A stretch of DNA of 64,000 bases from Amaranthus tricolor (Eukaryota > Streptophyta > Magnoliopsida > Caryophyllales > Amaranthaceae): positions 15,633,039-15,697,038 of the forward strand of contig NC_080053.1 in the NCBI RefSeq assembly GCF_026212465.1, written 5' to 3'. How positions within the stretch are numbered: the stretch's first letter is position 1; each line of letters opens with the position of its first letter. Position numbers and translations under genes: made by a program. Below, in pieces: positions 11,871-24,170 of the stretch. The notes under the pieces are model-generated. The model was not told the origin of the DNA. It ran no database searches and saw only the letters and a program-made list of their open reading frames with translations.

Positions 11871-13640
11871 ACGAATATAAGTTTATTTCTCCTTCTATGC
11901 CAAAATGACGAGAAGGTGTGGTGTCAAAGATCTTAACTCACGATCTAAATTTAAGTATATGCATACTCCTACCTCTATGATGATCAACCTTATACAATAT
12001 TACACTTATCTTTTTTTTTTTTCCAGTTGTGAACACGAATTACATAAGCTTGGCTCAAGGATTTCGTAAATGAGTAGTTGAAAGATGGAATTCGCATATA
12101 GGAAATGAATATTATCATATATAGATTCTTGAGTACCCAACATGCGAAGCATTAACCTTCTTATACATAGGAAGTTCAAATTAACATCGCAAGCAAGGAC
12201 TATTATACAAGTTTTATAGGTTGTACCAAAAGCTTCACCAACACTATATAATATTCAACATTGCAAAGATTGCGTCTAACATCTACTAAACAAGCGTTAG
12301 CAAACGTTAATTTCTTAAAAGTTTTGGTTACTACGTAGAAAACCCAAAATCTCATAGTTATCACGTGGAATTTCCCAAAATAATATGATTTTCTTTGTAT
12401 ATCATAGATATACAATAATAGAATATGTTAATATCGTCAGTTAAATTTTGAGATTTATGTAGGATTGACTTTGAAATGTAAAGTATGAAATTGTTGAAGA
12501 ATATATGAGTAGGATTGTCTAAATAATTTTTTTGTAGAATTATAGCCAATAACTTGTTTGCTCAAAAGACATTTTCGTATCTATAGTTTTCTATCAAGTA
12601 TAAGATAAGAGTTTGAATTGTTTATGATTTGCTCAAAATAAACTTAAAATATTCTAAAATCAATTATGATTTGTTTTCTTATCAATTCACAATTTATAAA
12701 GGATTAAGAAATCATTTAAAATTGATTAGGGCGATAATCCTCCACCTAGTTTATGTGTTCAATATTTTGATTTATTCATACTATTTATCTTAACTCTGAA
12801 TGCAATTATTTCTTTAATAGTTTAATATTAATTTTTTCAAGATTGGCCCCTAATAATTAGATGAACAATCATATTTAATTTTCTCTCTATTATTTTTAAC
12901 CAAGTTGCATGAGAATAGGGATAAATCATTTCTCATATATCCAATGTACTTATTATTAAGTTAAAACATTTAACTAGTTCAAGTGTCAAAAATAAAAGAT
13001 AGCTTTTTCTACTAATTATTGAACTTTTGATAATTATTTTTGGCCCCTTTGTGTTCCTTTTCCCCTCAATTTCACAAAAGTTTTACTGGAAATGCTATTA
13101 ATATATTGTGTTGATGGATGAAGAGATATAATATTTCTATCTTCAATAAACAATACACGGAATTGTTAGCTTAGTATCATAAAATATATAAAATAAATTG
13201 ATTTAAGATATTTGTGCGGCACGAATGTGTAATGTTGATTAATTGATACAAATTAAATTGTATTGAAAATGTTAAAACATAGTTATACAATATTTTTATG
13301 TAGTAATTTTTGATATTAATAAACCCATACATTCCCTATCCACTGATCAAAATACAACCAATGTATCAATAATTAATATACACCTAGCTATTAGCGTCAT
13401 TAATTTTCAGTAAACCACATTTATTTTTAACAATAATAATTAGGGTGTATTTGAGTATATGAGGAATAATCGGGTATACTTTGAGCTATTACAAGTTACA
13501 ACTTTAATAGGTTACATTCAGTGGATGAAAATTAATTCACTTTATTTCTATATTATATTATTAAATACATAAATAAAGAAGGGTCCGCCCCACGAATCCA
13601 CGGATAAGGTTCACTCTTTTTTAGAATTATATGGTATTAT
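11870..13640. other. AT-rich spacer, no gene seen
   Basis: Strongly AT-rich DNA with no open frame of coding character, no tRNA fold and no repeat that I could pair. A T-run lies at 12011-12023. Confidence 0.6.
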
Positions 13641-13871
13641 TGGGATACCCATCAAGAATTATACACAAGCCCACAACCCACTATTTTAGTAATGTGAGAC
13701 TTTCCTCACATGTGAAAGTATTTCCAACACTCCCCCTCATATGTGAGTCACATTATAGCTAAGAACCACTTTCGGCTCCAATATCATGTCAAAACCAAGT
13801 ATTATATACAATTCAACAACCCACTATTTAAATGACGTGGGATCCTTCTCATACCTAAATATTTCCTAACA
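13641..13871 (-). mobile_element. TRIM-like miniature LTR element
   Basis: Two diverged repeats bound it: 13641-13729 and 13787-13871, both TG...CA, sharing the stretch CAACCCACTATTT and a TTTCC(T)AACA end. Read on -, the right copy is followed by TGATATTGGAGCC (13786-13774), close to the usual TGGTATCAGAGCC primer-binding site, and the left copy is preceded by the purine tract ATGAGGGGGAG (13740-13730). The inner part is only 57 bases, so it cannot code. Flanking 5-mers match poorly, so no clear target duplication is left. Confidence 0.65.
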
Positions 13872-14224
13872 TTATGGTTGGAATATGTGGCTTAAAAATT
13901 GTGTAATGTTTACATCAATCATAAAAAAAACTACTTCATAGATTTAACATGGAAACTCTTGATACCATTCGTTAGAATTATACTTGAAACACAATGCCCA
14001 ATGAAATAATAGTTATAAAACATCTTAAACAACATAACTTGTTTGTGATTTATGGTAGGGATGTTTAATGTTCGAAAATTTGTTTGTGGAATGCATAAGT
14101 TAGACCTCCTATATATGATGTATCGTATTTTTAAATGATTTCCTTTATGTCTCTGTAAATGGAAAGTAAAGACAAATAATAACGACTAAAATAAAAATAA
14201 TATATCACCTCTTTTTTTCTCTCT

Positions 14225-14228
<4 letters not shown>

Positions 14229-14289
<61 letters not shown>
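14229..14289. repeat. (TA)n microsatellite
   Basis: About 30 uninterrupted TA units. No function seen. Confidence 0.97.
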
Positions 14290-14292
<3 letters not shown>

Positions 14293-14556
14293 TAAATAAG
14301 AAGGATTTTAAAATGAGAAGAATGAAAAGGATTTTTATTTAATTTTGTTTTGTTACTATATATACAAAAAAGGATATTATGTTATAAATTAAAAACATTT
14401 TAAAAATTATTTTATAGTTACTTTTCTATATACTTTTACAATTATGTGTTTTTGGCTCAATCATGACCATAAGTTTTTTTTTATTTTAGTGAAATCAAAT
14501 GTGTTGAGTTCTTCTTACCCTTCTCATTTTTCACTCTTTCTCATTGGATTCCTCCC

Positions 14557-14670
<114 letters not shown>

Positions 14671-15107
14671 GTTCTTTGCGAAAGAAAAGAGGTGTCCTTG
14701 ATCCTTATACTTAATTAGAATCACTAACAATCACATGTATTGGAGGCCATAAAATCTATCTTTTTAACTTAAGCTACCGTAGTAAATCTAATTTGTCTCA
14801 CTATAATTAGATTATTATAGAACGATATCTATCCTTTTTAATTTTCATAACATAATTATCACTAAGCCTAATATATAAATTTAATAAACTACTTTGACTA
14901 CACAAATATGAAATTACATTTTTTCTTTATAACATATATGGCCCACATAAATTAATCCTACACACAATACTATGTATAATAAGTCTTATTTTCTGACTCT
15001 AATTTACCTCATAAGAAGCCGCAAGTAAAAATAAGTCTTTTCAATTATTATATTTAATTGTATATATCAAATAAAAATACTTATTTTTTTAATAATTTTT
15101 AAAAAGA

Positions 15108-15205
15108 AAAGTTACCTAGAATAATCTAATATTTTCATGATTTTCTTACAATAATCCCACGTGTTGATTGACCATGAATAATCTCAACTTTGAGAGGTAT
15201 TTTCC
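15108..15205. repeat. Diverged arm of a MULE-type MITE family
   Basis: Contains GATTTTCTTACAATAAT and ACCATGAATAAT in the same order and spacing as GATTTTCCTACAATAAT and ACCATGAATAAT of the element at 21487-21936, and ends in a comparable TATTTTCC. Only one arm is present. It lies about 1.3 kb upstream of the PIF3 start codon. Confidence 0.5.
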
Positions 15206-15640
15206 TAGAGTAAATTCAATAATCAGATAACTTACTATAACAAGTTTTTTTTAGAAAAAAAGATAAATTAAAATAAAATGTCAAAAAAATATTGAAAAAA
15301 ATTTATGAATTTTTTATTATTCAGAATTTTTTATTGTAAATTTTAAAAAAATTTCCCTATTTTAAATTTATTTTAAATTTATTTTTTTAGTTATCGAGTT
15401 ACCTAAATTTATACTTGAAAAATACCTTTTAAAGTTAAAATTATTAATAATTAATCAATAAATAAAATTTTGTATAAAAATTATAAAAAAATTAGATTAT
15501 TGGGCACCTTACGTATTCAACAAAGTATCATGTTCTTGCCTTTGCTTTATTTTGCTCCTTTTTTTTTCTTTCTTGATCCCGCTTGAGAATCGCCTACTAG
15601 TCTACTACCACGGTACCACCTGGATCTTCTATATGTTTCC

Positions 15641-15677
15641 CTTCTCTCTTCTCTCTTCTCTCTTCTCTCTTCTCTCT
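15641..15677 (+). repeat. CT-rich tract in the likely PIF3 leader or core promoter
   Basis: Four copies of CTTCTCT in a row. Pyrimidine-rich tracts of this kind are common near plant transcription starts, so it probably marks the 5' end of the PIF3 transcript. Confidence 0.5.
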
Positions 15678-16418
15678 ATCCTTCTAAATAAATAAGACTT
15701 GTTATGCGATATTTCGAAATTTTTTAAGTACTCAACTTATGAGTTTCTGTGATATCTTCTCTTGAAAGCTGAGCAATCTCTTAAAGTCTGATTCCCAAAA
15801 TCTTTGTGCCTTTCACTCTTGATTTTCATGATTGGGTTTTTTGGATTTTGAGTTTTGAGTGCAATTTACAATTTTCAGCTGTTTTTAAGTCCTTTCAGTT
15901 TTTGGGTATTCTGCCTTTAGGTACCAACTATCTCCTTAAAGGTTGGTGTTTCCTTTTCATCTTTATATAAATCCAGTTGGATGGGGTTATTGCTTGCTGT
16001 TTGATAATTATTGTTTAATTTGGGTAATCTGATGTGGGTTCTTCTGGGAATTATATTTTAATCATGATTGTATTAAAAAGATTGAATATTTTAACCTTTT
16101 TAAGGAAGTTCTGATTAGTTGATTATTCTGTGGTCTTACTGTGATTAAAGAATTACTTTGACTAATACTTTATTCAAATTTTGTTTATCTTTGTGATTAG
16201 GACATCAGTTAATTAAGATCTCTATTTGGGTTTGTTTTTTTAATCATTAAAAGGAGTTCCATCTTAATTTTAAACTAGTTTATGCCACTCTTTGTTGTGT
16301 GTGCTTAAGCAGGAATTTTATTGAAAAGTGTTCAACTCAATGAATTCTGGGAACAGTTTTCTTGGCTTGGGAAACCTTTTTGTTTGTTTCTTAATTGTTG
16401 TTTGTAAACTTATTGCAG

Positions 16419-16504
16419 GATTTGGCTTCCAACAAGTTTATGTAGTGAAAGATATTCTTTGTTCATTGCTTTGGGGTGTATCTGAGGATAAATTTGGTGC
16501 AAGT
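16419..16504 (+). promoter_or_regulatory. PIF3 5' leader with AUG-stop uORF
   Basis: TATTGCAG at 16411-16418 looks like an intron acceptor, so the leader just before the start codon would begin at 16419. It holds ATGTAG at 16440-16445, a start codon directly followed by a stop, 65 bases ahead of the main ATG. If the upstream intron is kept, an in-frame ATG at 16340 would add 55 residues to PIF3. Both features could lower or alter translation. Confidence 0.5.
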
Positions 16505-19500
16505 ATGCCTTTAACTGAGCTTATTAGGATGCTTAAAGGGAAACCAGAAGTTTCCCAAGGTGCATCCACTTCCATTTATCCTTCTTCTAGGTCAGTTAAT
16601 CTTAATTTGTATGTTTTTGGAATTTTAAATTATTATCTTTCATTGTCTATTGTACTAACTTTTGTGATTTATGGGGGTAATTGATGCAGACCAGATTCTG
16701 ATTGTGTTGAGCTGGTTTGGGAAAATGGTCAGATTATGATGCAAGGTAAAGCTAGAAAAAATCCCATTTCAAACAATTTTCAAACATTTGGCTCCAAGCC
16801 CCTAGATGATAGGGTGTCTAATACTTCAAAAATGACCAAGTTTGGGCAAATGAATTCTGAAATGGCTGAATTTCCTTTGTGTGTTCCTTCTTGTGAAGTG
16901 GGTTTGGATCAAGATGTACCCTGGTTGAGTTACCCCATGGATGAACCTTTGCATAATGACTATACTCCTGACTTCTTGAATGAATTATCAGGAGTTACCA
17001 TTAATGATCTTCCCTCAGACAGCCCTTTAGCTTGCCGTGAAAAGATAACTAGTTTTCATGGTGATGGTGGCCATGATGCCTCCATAAATTTAAAACATAG
17101 CCATACTTCTAAACCCCCTTCAAGTAATGTGAAGGATAATAGAGGTGCAGTTGGTGAGGTACCCCAATTTTTGCCTCCATTTCAGCACAGTGTTCCAAGA
17201 TCAGGTATCTCTGATGGCAACAATTTAGGAAATGCCCAAAAAGCTGCTTCAAGAGACTCTGTACCTAATCCATCTACATTAAGTGCCTTTGCCAGCTTGA
17301 GATTGCATAAGTTAAATGCTGGACAACCTAGTACTAGTTCGGGCTTTACAAAATTCCCTAAATTCTCGCGGCCTGCTTCTCTTTCGAGAGCTAGTCATGT
17401 GACGGTAAACCCCTCGACAATACTAGAGAATGATGATAAAAGATGCGCTTTGAGTAGTAATAATCCTGCTAAATCTACTCTATTTAATTCACAGAAAGAA
17501 ATAGTTTCTCATAACCAAACCAATGTAGAACCAGCAAATACTAATGCAGAATCTTTTCCCACAAAGCCTAATCAGGAGCTGATTTCTACTAAAGAAACTT
17601 TGTATAGAGAAAACATGGCTATAAATCACATGTCACCAAATCAGGCATGTGATACATCAATAAACAAAGCGGGTACTGGTGGCGATGACAGGATTGTGGA
17701 GCCTGTTGTTGCCGCATCTTCTGTATGTTCGGGTAATAGTGTTGACCGAGCTTCAAATGAGCCGTCACCTACTTTGAAAAGAAAATGTCTTGAAGCTGCA
17801 GATTCATCAAGTCATAGTGATGTAAGAAACTGGATTTCCCTAGAGAGTGATCTTTGTTTATAATTCTGTTTTTTTTTTTTTTGTTTATCATGATAAGTTG
17901 AATATGACTTACTTGCAGGAAAATGAAGATGAATCATTGGGTGCAAGGAAACCTGTTTGTGGTCAGACTGGCTCAAAGAGAAGCAGAGCTGCAGAAGTCC
18001 ATAATCTATCTGAGAGGGTAAGCTTACATTTTGTTGATAATTATCTTAATGGTAATGGTTTGTTGAGAATCTAAGTGTTATTTTTGTGTGCATTGGAACA
18101 TATTCAACAGAGACGAAGGGACAGAATTAACGAGAAGATGCGTGCATTACAAGAGCTCATACCCAATTGCAATAAGGTATGATACTATTGGTTTTGATTC
18201 ATTTTTGCTAGATATGTTTCAATGCTCGAATTATATGTTGCTTAGAGTACAAGTTGAATTTTGGATGTTTCAAATTTGGAAAAACAACGCGATATATGTG
18301 ATTGGAACTTGGCTTTTTCTCTATGATACATGGCTCTCCTGACTGTTTCCATGTAACACTAGGCTGACAAAGCTTCGATGCTTGATGAGGCCATAGAGTA
18401 TTTGAAGACACTCCAACTTCAAGTACAGGTGATTTTCCTATTTTACTCCAAAGATTTGGTTGTTTCGTTTCATATTATGTAAATGTTGCAAATGGTAATG
18501 AGGTTTAGGTGTAATGTCTTCTTCGTTTGTTTTCATTACCGCTTATTACCATCCGGAGATGTGAATTTACGTGTTGATGAAAGCGAAGAAAAGCATAATA
18601 TTTGCTAATAATAGATGCATTTCATTGGACATTTTCATGGAAGACTTTGTTTAAGCTAACACAAACTTCATGAACATACACCTCAGAGCCATCAGTACTG
18701 AACATTATCGTTGACTCATTTTGGTTAATTGATATTGCAGATATTGTCAATGGGTCCTGGGTTGTATATGCAGCCGATGATGTTCCCGCCAGGAATGCAA
18801 CCGATCCATGGAGCACATATGCCGCATTTCTCACCGATGGGGCTTGGCATGGGCATGGGAATGGGATTTGGAATGAATATGCTCAATATGAATAGTGGTG
18901 CAAGGATGGTACCATTCCTTGGCCCTCATTACCCTATCCCTGGAACCAGGCCCCCGTTTCATGGAATGCCAGGTTCTACCCTTCAAGCTTTCCCGCATCC
19001 CGGTCAAGGATTTCCTATCTCTATGCAACAACCCTTTGTTCCTCCGCTGGCAGGAAATTTTATGAAGATGCCATCAGGATCAAACGCCTCAGGTGTAGCT
19101 GGGACACCCAATGCACCGCATTTAGCTTCATCTGGTTGTGCAAAGGATGCTAACCTGCAACTAATACCAAGTGGCATCACTAGTAACAACGTTAGCAGCT
19201 CCTCGAATCAGGCAACCAATCAGGTATGTGCATATTCTAGGACATATTGATATGCTGATTTAATTAAAACAATAATTATTCTTTCTTTGGTGATCGCTAT
19301 AACCGTGCGTGAGTTTGTTCTATTACTTCATGTGATCTTAAGAAGAAATTCTACGTTACTAGGACTTGAATATATGAAAAATTCAACTTAAAATTTCCGA
19401 TGGCTCTCTATAAAAACTTTGAATTATCATTCTTGAGATGATGTTCATCCCCTACACTAAATGCGCCTGGCTCGATGTTTCTCAGTTACGTGACTGAATA

Positions 19501-19708
19501 TCATATAAAATATGCTGTCCTTGCATAAATTTATCACCGAGATAGATGAGTAGTTATACGTCTACTATGTTCCGTGCTTAATGATTACTCGTTTCCGATA
19601 TTCTAATTGCAGGTATCAAATGAAAGAACTCAACAGTCTGCCACGAACATAGATCAAGCGCAAGATGTAAAACCGTCAGAAGCTGCTAACAAAGAAAACA
19701 CTGCATAG
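16505..19708 (+). CDS. PIF3: Phytochrome-interacting bHLH transcription factor, PIF3 type
   Basis: Nuclear bHLH factor that binds G-box promoters, promotes growth in the dark, and is phosphorylated and degraded after binding light-activated phytochrome. Coding exons by GT/AG sites and frame: 16505-16590, 16690-17821, 17919-18017, 18111-18176, 18363-18428, 18741-19223, 19613-19708; sum 2028 nt, 675 aa. The start was chosen because MPLTELIR matches the MPL start of PIF3 proteins. VELVWENGQ at residues 35-43 is the APB motif for phy[15 protein letters not shown] at about 247-260 resembles the phyA-binding APA motif. The bHLH spans about 430-483, with H434, E438 and R-runs for DNA contact and [13 protein letters not shown] in helix 1. 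A Met/Gly-rich stretch follows. Longer than Arabidopsis PIF3 (524 aa). The APA motif favours PIF3 over PIF4/5; PIF1 is the main alternative. Confidence 0.9.
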
Positions 19709-20860
19709 ATGACAGAAACTTGTAACCTATGAACGAGAAATAAGAGAGAAACTCCAGTAATGCGCACCATCTGTTTTGCTACTCAACAGAAATCATCAAA
19801 GGTGTGCAAAATAGACCCGATTCAACTCGACTTTAACCCAACCCAATATTTTGTAGACCCGGAGGCTGGATGTACACCTCAAGAAATTATTTAACCGAGT
19901 TAACTGTTTCTAACGTGTGTAACATACATTATCAGATAGAAGTTTCTCCATAAATCAACAGAATTTCAGCAGCTGTTGAGTACAAATGTGCCTAGCTATT
20001 ACGGGGAAGCTTATAATGCTCAATTTGAGTTTCCCGGAAAAGAGGGGCAGTTTGATGAGACAAAACTCCTTTCGAGTGAAATCTTCAGCCGAAGTGAGGT
20101 CTCCAAGAACAGAGCTTAAAACTTTCTTAGATTGTACATATTACAAAGATGAGATTAGTACTTCGGTATCTCGTGCTGATCTCCTTAGAGGTGCATATGC
20201 TGTCCTAATGTAAATTTCCAGTGCTCGAGGCTTCGGTTTTTCTTTTTTATATATATTTATGAGGAAATTTATATTTCTCATACATGCTTAATAATTCAAG
20301 GGTGTTGTGTCCCCTTGACTTTGGTTAGTAGTTGGATCTTACAATAAGTGTATACATGAAGTTTGAGGAAATACTTTAGATGTAACATCTAATATAGAGG
20401 CTTGATCGAGTGTAACATGTAAAGAATAGTTTTTTTAAAGTATAGTTTGTCTTCAATTCATGCTAGATATCTCTGTACTTGAAGGTCATACCTAATCTGC
20501 TATCCTCATTAAGTATTGAAGAGTCCTAAAGACAAAAAAGCCTCTAAAGTGCCACCTAGTCAACAGCTTGATTGCCATCTCGTATAGCTATTCATACCAA
20601 ACGACCCCTAAGTCCATTAGTTTGTTACTTTTACTTGTTTAACTGTAACTTAAAATTAAAGTTTTATCATTTTTCATCTAATTTGATTAAAAATGGTTAA
20701 ATAAACATTGATTATTGATTATTAACTCTAAATAATTAAATATATGAAACCATGTATGTATAAAATTTAATTTATTAAAATTTCTATTACTTTATTAGAT
20801 TAACTAATAAGATGATTGAATATGAGTCGATCATACCTCTATGTTAAAAGTTAGTTCAGG
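19709..20860 (+). other. PIF3 3' untranslated region and spacer
   Basis: AT-rich DNA with no coding signal; the transcript probably ends between 20.2 and 20.5 kb, but no single polyadenylation signal stands out. A 75-codon open frame at 19986-20213 has no recognisable content. Confidence 0.5.
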
Positions 20861-21180
20861 TTTGCAGCATTTCGATTAAAAATTCGTTCGGGTTAAGTTG
20901 ATTTTTGTCGGATCAGATTCGGTTTTAAGCATGATTCGAGTCGGGTATGACTCGGGTCGGTCACTATTAGGTTCGGGTAATCTCGGTTAATGGTTATATG
21001 TCGGTTATAAAAATCGGTCGCAGTTGGGATTCGATTTTACAATTTTCGGTCGTAAATCGGTTTGGGCGCAACTTTAGTTCAAATAATGTCGGTTCGATAA
21101 ACCTAAAAAAACATATTTTCGGGTCGGTTAACTTTCAGTTTCAATTAGAAGCGGATCGGGTCACATTTGAAAACTTCTAA
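20861..21180. repeat. Dispersed CGGTT/CGGGT-rich repeat, copy 1
   Basis: Dense in GGTTCGGGT, CGGTTAT and CGGGTCGG words, with the ordered string ATATGTCGGTTATAAAA, GATTCGATTTT, TTTTCGG, AAACCTAAAAAA. The same order is found at 56860-57040. The right end TTTGAAAACTTCTA resembles the hAT-type end seen there. Left end not clear. Confidence 0.6.
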
Positions 21181-21204
21181 TATTTCCATTTCATTTCAGA
21201 TCTT

Positions 21205-21314
21205 GGGCTCTTAATCTTATAGATATGAGACTATATTAGTTTAGAATTGATTTAACATTGGGCTCTTAATCTTATAGATATGAGACTATATTAGTTTAGA
21301 ATTGATTTAACATT
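21205..21314. repeat. Exact 55-bp tandem duplication
   Basis: Two identical 55-bp copies, 21205-21259 and 21260-21314, starting GGGCTCTTAATC and ending GATTTAACATT. Perfect identity means a recent duplication or an assembly effect. Confidence 0.9.
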
Positions 21315-21486
21315 AAAGTTAAGAATAATCTAGAATAAACATCCAACTATGGCCAAAAAGCAAATGATAGCACTTTTTACCATTCACATATTAACATCAA
21401 GATCGCAATTTATTCAAACCATAGCCAAAAAGATGAAAATACTCTTGCTTTTTATCAATTAATTAATTAATTAATATTTAAATTTA

Positions 21487-21936
21487 GGAAAAATTACCCT
21501 GAATAATACAAACTTTCACTGATTTTCCTACAATAATACGAACTTCCAATTAACCATGAATAATACGAACTTTAATACATATTTCCCGCTAGCATACTTG
21601 ACCGGTTCTTTACCTGGAGAAACGGTAAATTCCCCATTTCTTCATTATGCTAGCGGGAAATATGTATCAAAGTTCGTATTTTATTCATAGTTAATTGAAA
21701 GTTCGTATTATTGTAGGAAAATCAGTGAAAGTTCGTATTATTCAAGGTCATTTTTCTTACTTAGTTTTATCAGCCAAAAAATAATTTAAAAGGAAGGAGT
21801 AAGTTTACCGGTAACAGGTAAAATGGTATACCAGCGGGAAATATGTATCAAAGTTCGTATTATTCATGGTTAATTGAAAGTTCGTATTATTGTAGGAAAA
21901 TCAGTGAAAGTTCGTATTATTCAGGGTAATTTTTCC
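21487..21936. mobile_element. MULE-type MITE with perfect 9-bp target duplication
   Basis: The 450-bp element starts GGAAAAATTACC and ends GGTAATTTTTCC, with long inverted arms of roughly 110 bp. It is flanked by TTAAATTTA at 21478-21486 and 21937-21945. A 9-bp duplication with long arms points to the Mutator superfamily. The right arm is present twice (about 21646-21765 and 21833-21936), so the copy had an internal duplication. No coding capacity. Confidence 0.8.
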
Positions 21937-22339
21937 TTAAATTTATATCAATATTATAGAAAAAAAACCTTAAAACCACCCACTACCCAACTCCAACCAA
22001 CTGACCACCCCGACCCGACGACAACCCCCTGCCCCCTCCTCGACTTTAGTTTAAAATTAATTAATAAAACTTGGAAGTTTTATGTCTACACTTGTGAGTT
22101 TTGACCATAGGGTTCAACTCCTTCAAATTGCTATAGCGTTAAAAGCAGCTTCTTGTAATTCCAAGAATCAGATTGTAGTTTCTGAAAAATTCTATCTTCA
22201 TCAAGGATAGTCAGAATTCTGAAAATCTGAATATACATTCTGTGTCATTTAGAGCGTATAATGATCGTTGGAAATTAAATTAAATTAATTAATTAAATTA
22301 ATTAATTTGATAATATCCCAAGGTTGTAAAGTTTGTGTT

Positions 22340-23110
22340 TTTACTAAAAAGCAGTGTTCACGGATCGTGAAGCTACTCGCGGCTCGCGAGGAAAGAAAGA
22401 AAAAGTCACTGTTTTGTGGAACTGCAGCTCGTGGCTCGCGACCCAGCTCGCGGCTCACGAGTTCCCTTCTATTTTGCTGATTTTCCTTTGCAAAGCTAGT
22501 TTATCTGTTTTGTTGGTTTTGATATAACTTTCAACGGTTAAATATGGTTATATTAACCATATATATTGGGATGGTTTGATTGAAAGACGACATTAGTTCG
22601 TGAATCAATCTTGCGTTTTATGAAGTAACGTGTTGCTTCGTGTAAAGGTGTGAGATATTCTATAAATATAGAATGCTTGTGTGGTTAATTGATACATGAA
22701 ATTTCTGATTTCTTCCTTTCTCGAGCATTTTACATAGAAAACTTGCAATCCTCGATTGTAATTTTCCGTATCTTCTTTCATTTAAGTTTTCCTTACATCG
22801 TTCTAAATTCCGTGTGCTATGAATTTAGTGTAATCCTTTGTATCTCAAAACATATTTTCGGTTTATTCCCAAGCACCGTAGTAGGGAGAAAATGATGTTT
22901 TAGGAAAGAGCATCTCGCCTAGAATTAATATCAAGTTCAAACAAAATCTTCTTGTTACTTTGTTCGGGTTTGAAGATCCGCTTTCCGGAGTTCTTGGTGG
23001 TGTACATAATCATGGTTCTTAATTGTCATATGTAATTTGTTTCCTTCTATAAACTCGTAACTTTATTTTATTGTTTATTTAATAAATAAAGTAACACTTA
23101 CAACACGTTC
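22340..23110 (+). mobile_element. LTR-like fragment
   Basis: Holds a pair of GC-rich palindromic stretches (CTCGCGGCTCGCGAG near 22377 and a relative near 22440), a TATA box in TTCTATAAATATAGAA near 22655, then a long pyrimidine- and T-rich leader, and AATAAATAAAG near 23083. This order of promoter and polyadenylation signals fits a copia LTR. No paired LTR, PBS or polypurine tract was found. Confidence 0.4.
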
Positions 23111-23404
23111 ATCCACACATTTAATGAAGTATCAATCAGAGTTCTAGTTCCGACGGTAAAGACATGTGATGGTGGTATGGAACCAAAAGCTTGCTCCGAA
23201 TTTTATCATCGAAGTTTTACGAAAACGAATGATGCATAGTAAAATTTGTAGACCGAAGAAACTGAAGGCCTCACGGAATCATCTGTTGTACATTCTCCTA
23301 TCAATGCCACATTGCAACGGCTTGAAAGTGCAATTGTGTCCAACAGATGGGTAACTGCTGACTATACCTACCTCACTGTCACATTTGAGCATTGCCAGCA
23401 TCTC

Positions 23405-23790
23405 CTTCTAATGTGATTTCATTTGTTTCTGATGCGTTGATCTCATTGTCGGGGTCCCTACGCACTCCCCTAGGGTCTCCAGTTTGCTTGTAGAAACAGA
23501 ACCCTTTTCGACAAAACTACTTTCATTTGTCTCACCAACATTATCCATTTTTTCTGAAGCACTATTAGAGAGTTTAGTCCCATCGACATGTTGATCCTCA
23601 ATGATTTCCAAATCAGGAAAGTTACTATTGGGAAGTTTAGTGCCATCCACATGTTGATCCTTGACAATTTTTCAGAATCAGGACAAGTACTCGGAGCTGA
23701 TACCAAAATACCATCAACATGCATATCATTTTCTGAACTCACTCCATTGACAACTTTAGTAGCATCCCCATCTTAATGATGGCACAGCTA
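23405..23790 (-). pseudogene. Unrecognised coding-like fragment with repeated peptide
   Basis: Read on -, two overlapping frames encode a peptide in which QHVDGTKL, followed by (P/S)NS, occurs twice, with a diverged MHVDGILV ahead of them in the other frame. The shift between frames suggests decay. The downstream part reads KLETLGECVGTPTMRS and ends MKSH. I do not recognise the family. It may be a gene scrap carried by a transposon. Confidence 0.3.
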
Positions 23791-23979
23791 GAGTACGGAT
23801 AACACCGTCTTTGAACTTTCACCATCGATTTTTCTCTCCTCCTACCACAACAACCATTACCACCTCTTTTTATCTAACATTTATCCTTAATATCTCTTCA
23901 TTCTCTCTCTAAAAGAAGTATAATACTTAGTTACCTCAAAAAATATATTATTGCTGAAAAACTCATACAATTATGTGGA

Positions 23980-24170
23980 CTAATTGAAGGATGTTAAAGC
24001 AAGTGCCAATAATCTTAATGATGACGTTAACTTTAAACATATAATCGAACATGCTTTGTGTTGTATTTTGGAGAGGGTAGATAAAGATGTGTCGAATATG
24101 AGTTGTTTAAGGTTTGGAACAGTTGATGAAATTTGCTTGATCAAAGCAACAAGGAAAGAAGCAGACTGTG
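23980..24170 (+). pseudogene. Unrecognised exon-like fragment
   Basis: An open frame reads LKDVKASANNLNDDVNFKH, then ALCCILERVDKDVSN and LIKATRKE, with normal amino acid balance. Beyond 24170 the sequence changes to GC-rich LTR-like DNA with CTCGACC motifs, so the fragment seems cut there. Family unknown; may be captured or left over from a gene. Confidence 0.3.

Noticed and set aside
19986..20213. 75-codon frame behind PIF3
   Set aside because: No family, no splice context, lies in the likely 3' UTR or flank.
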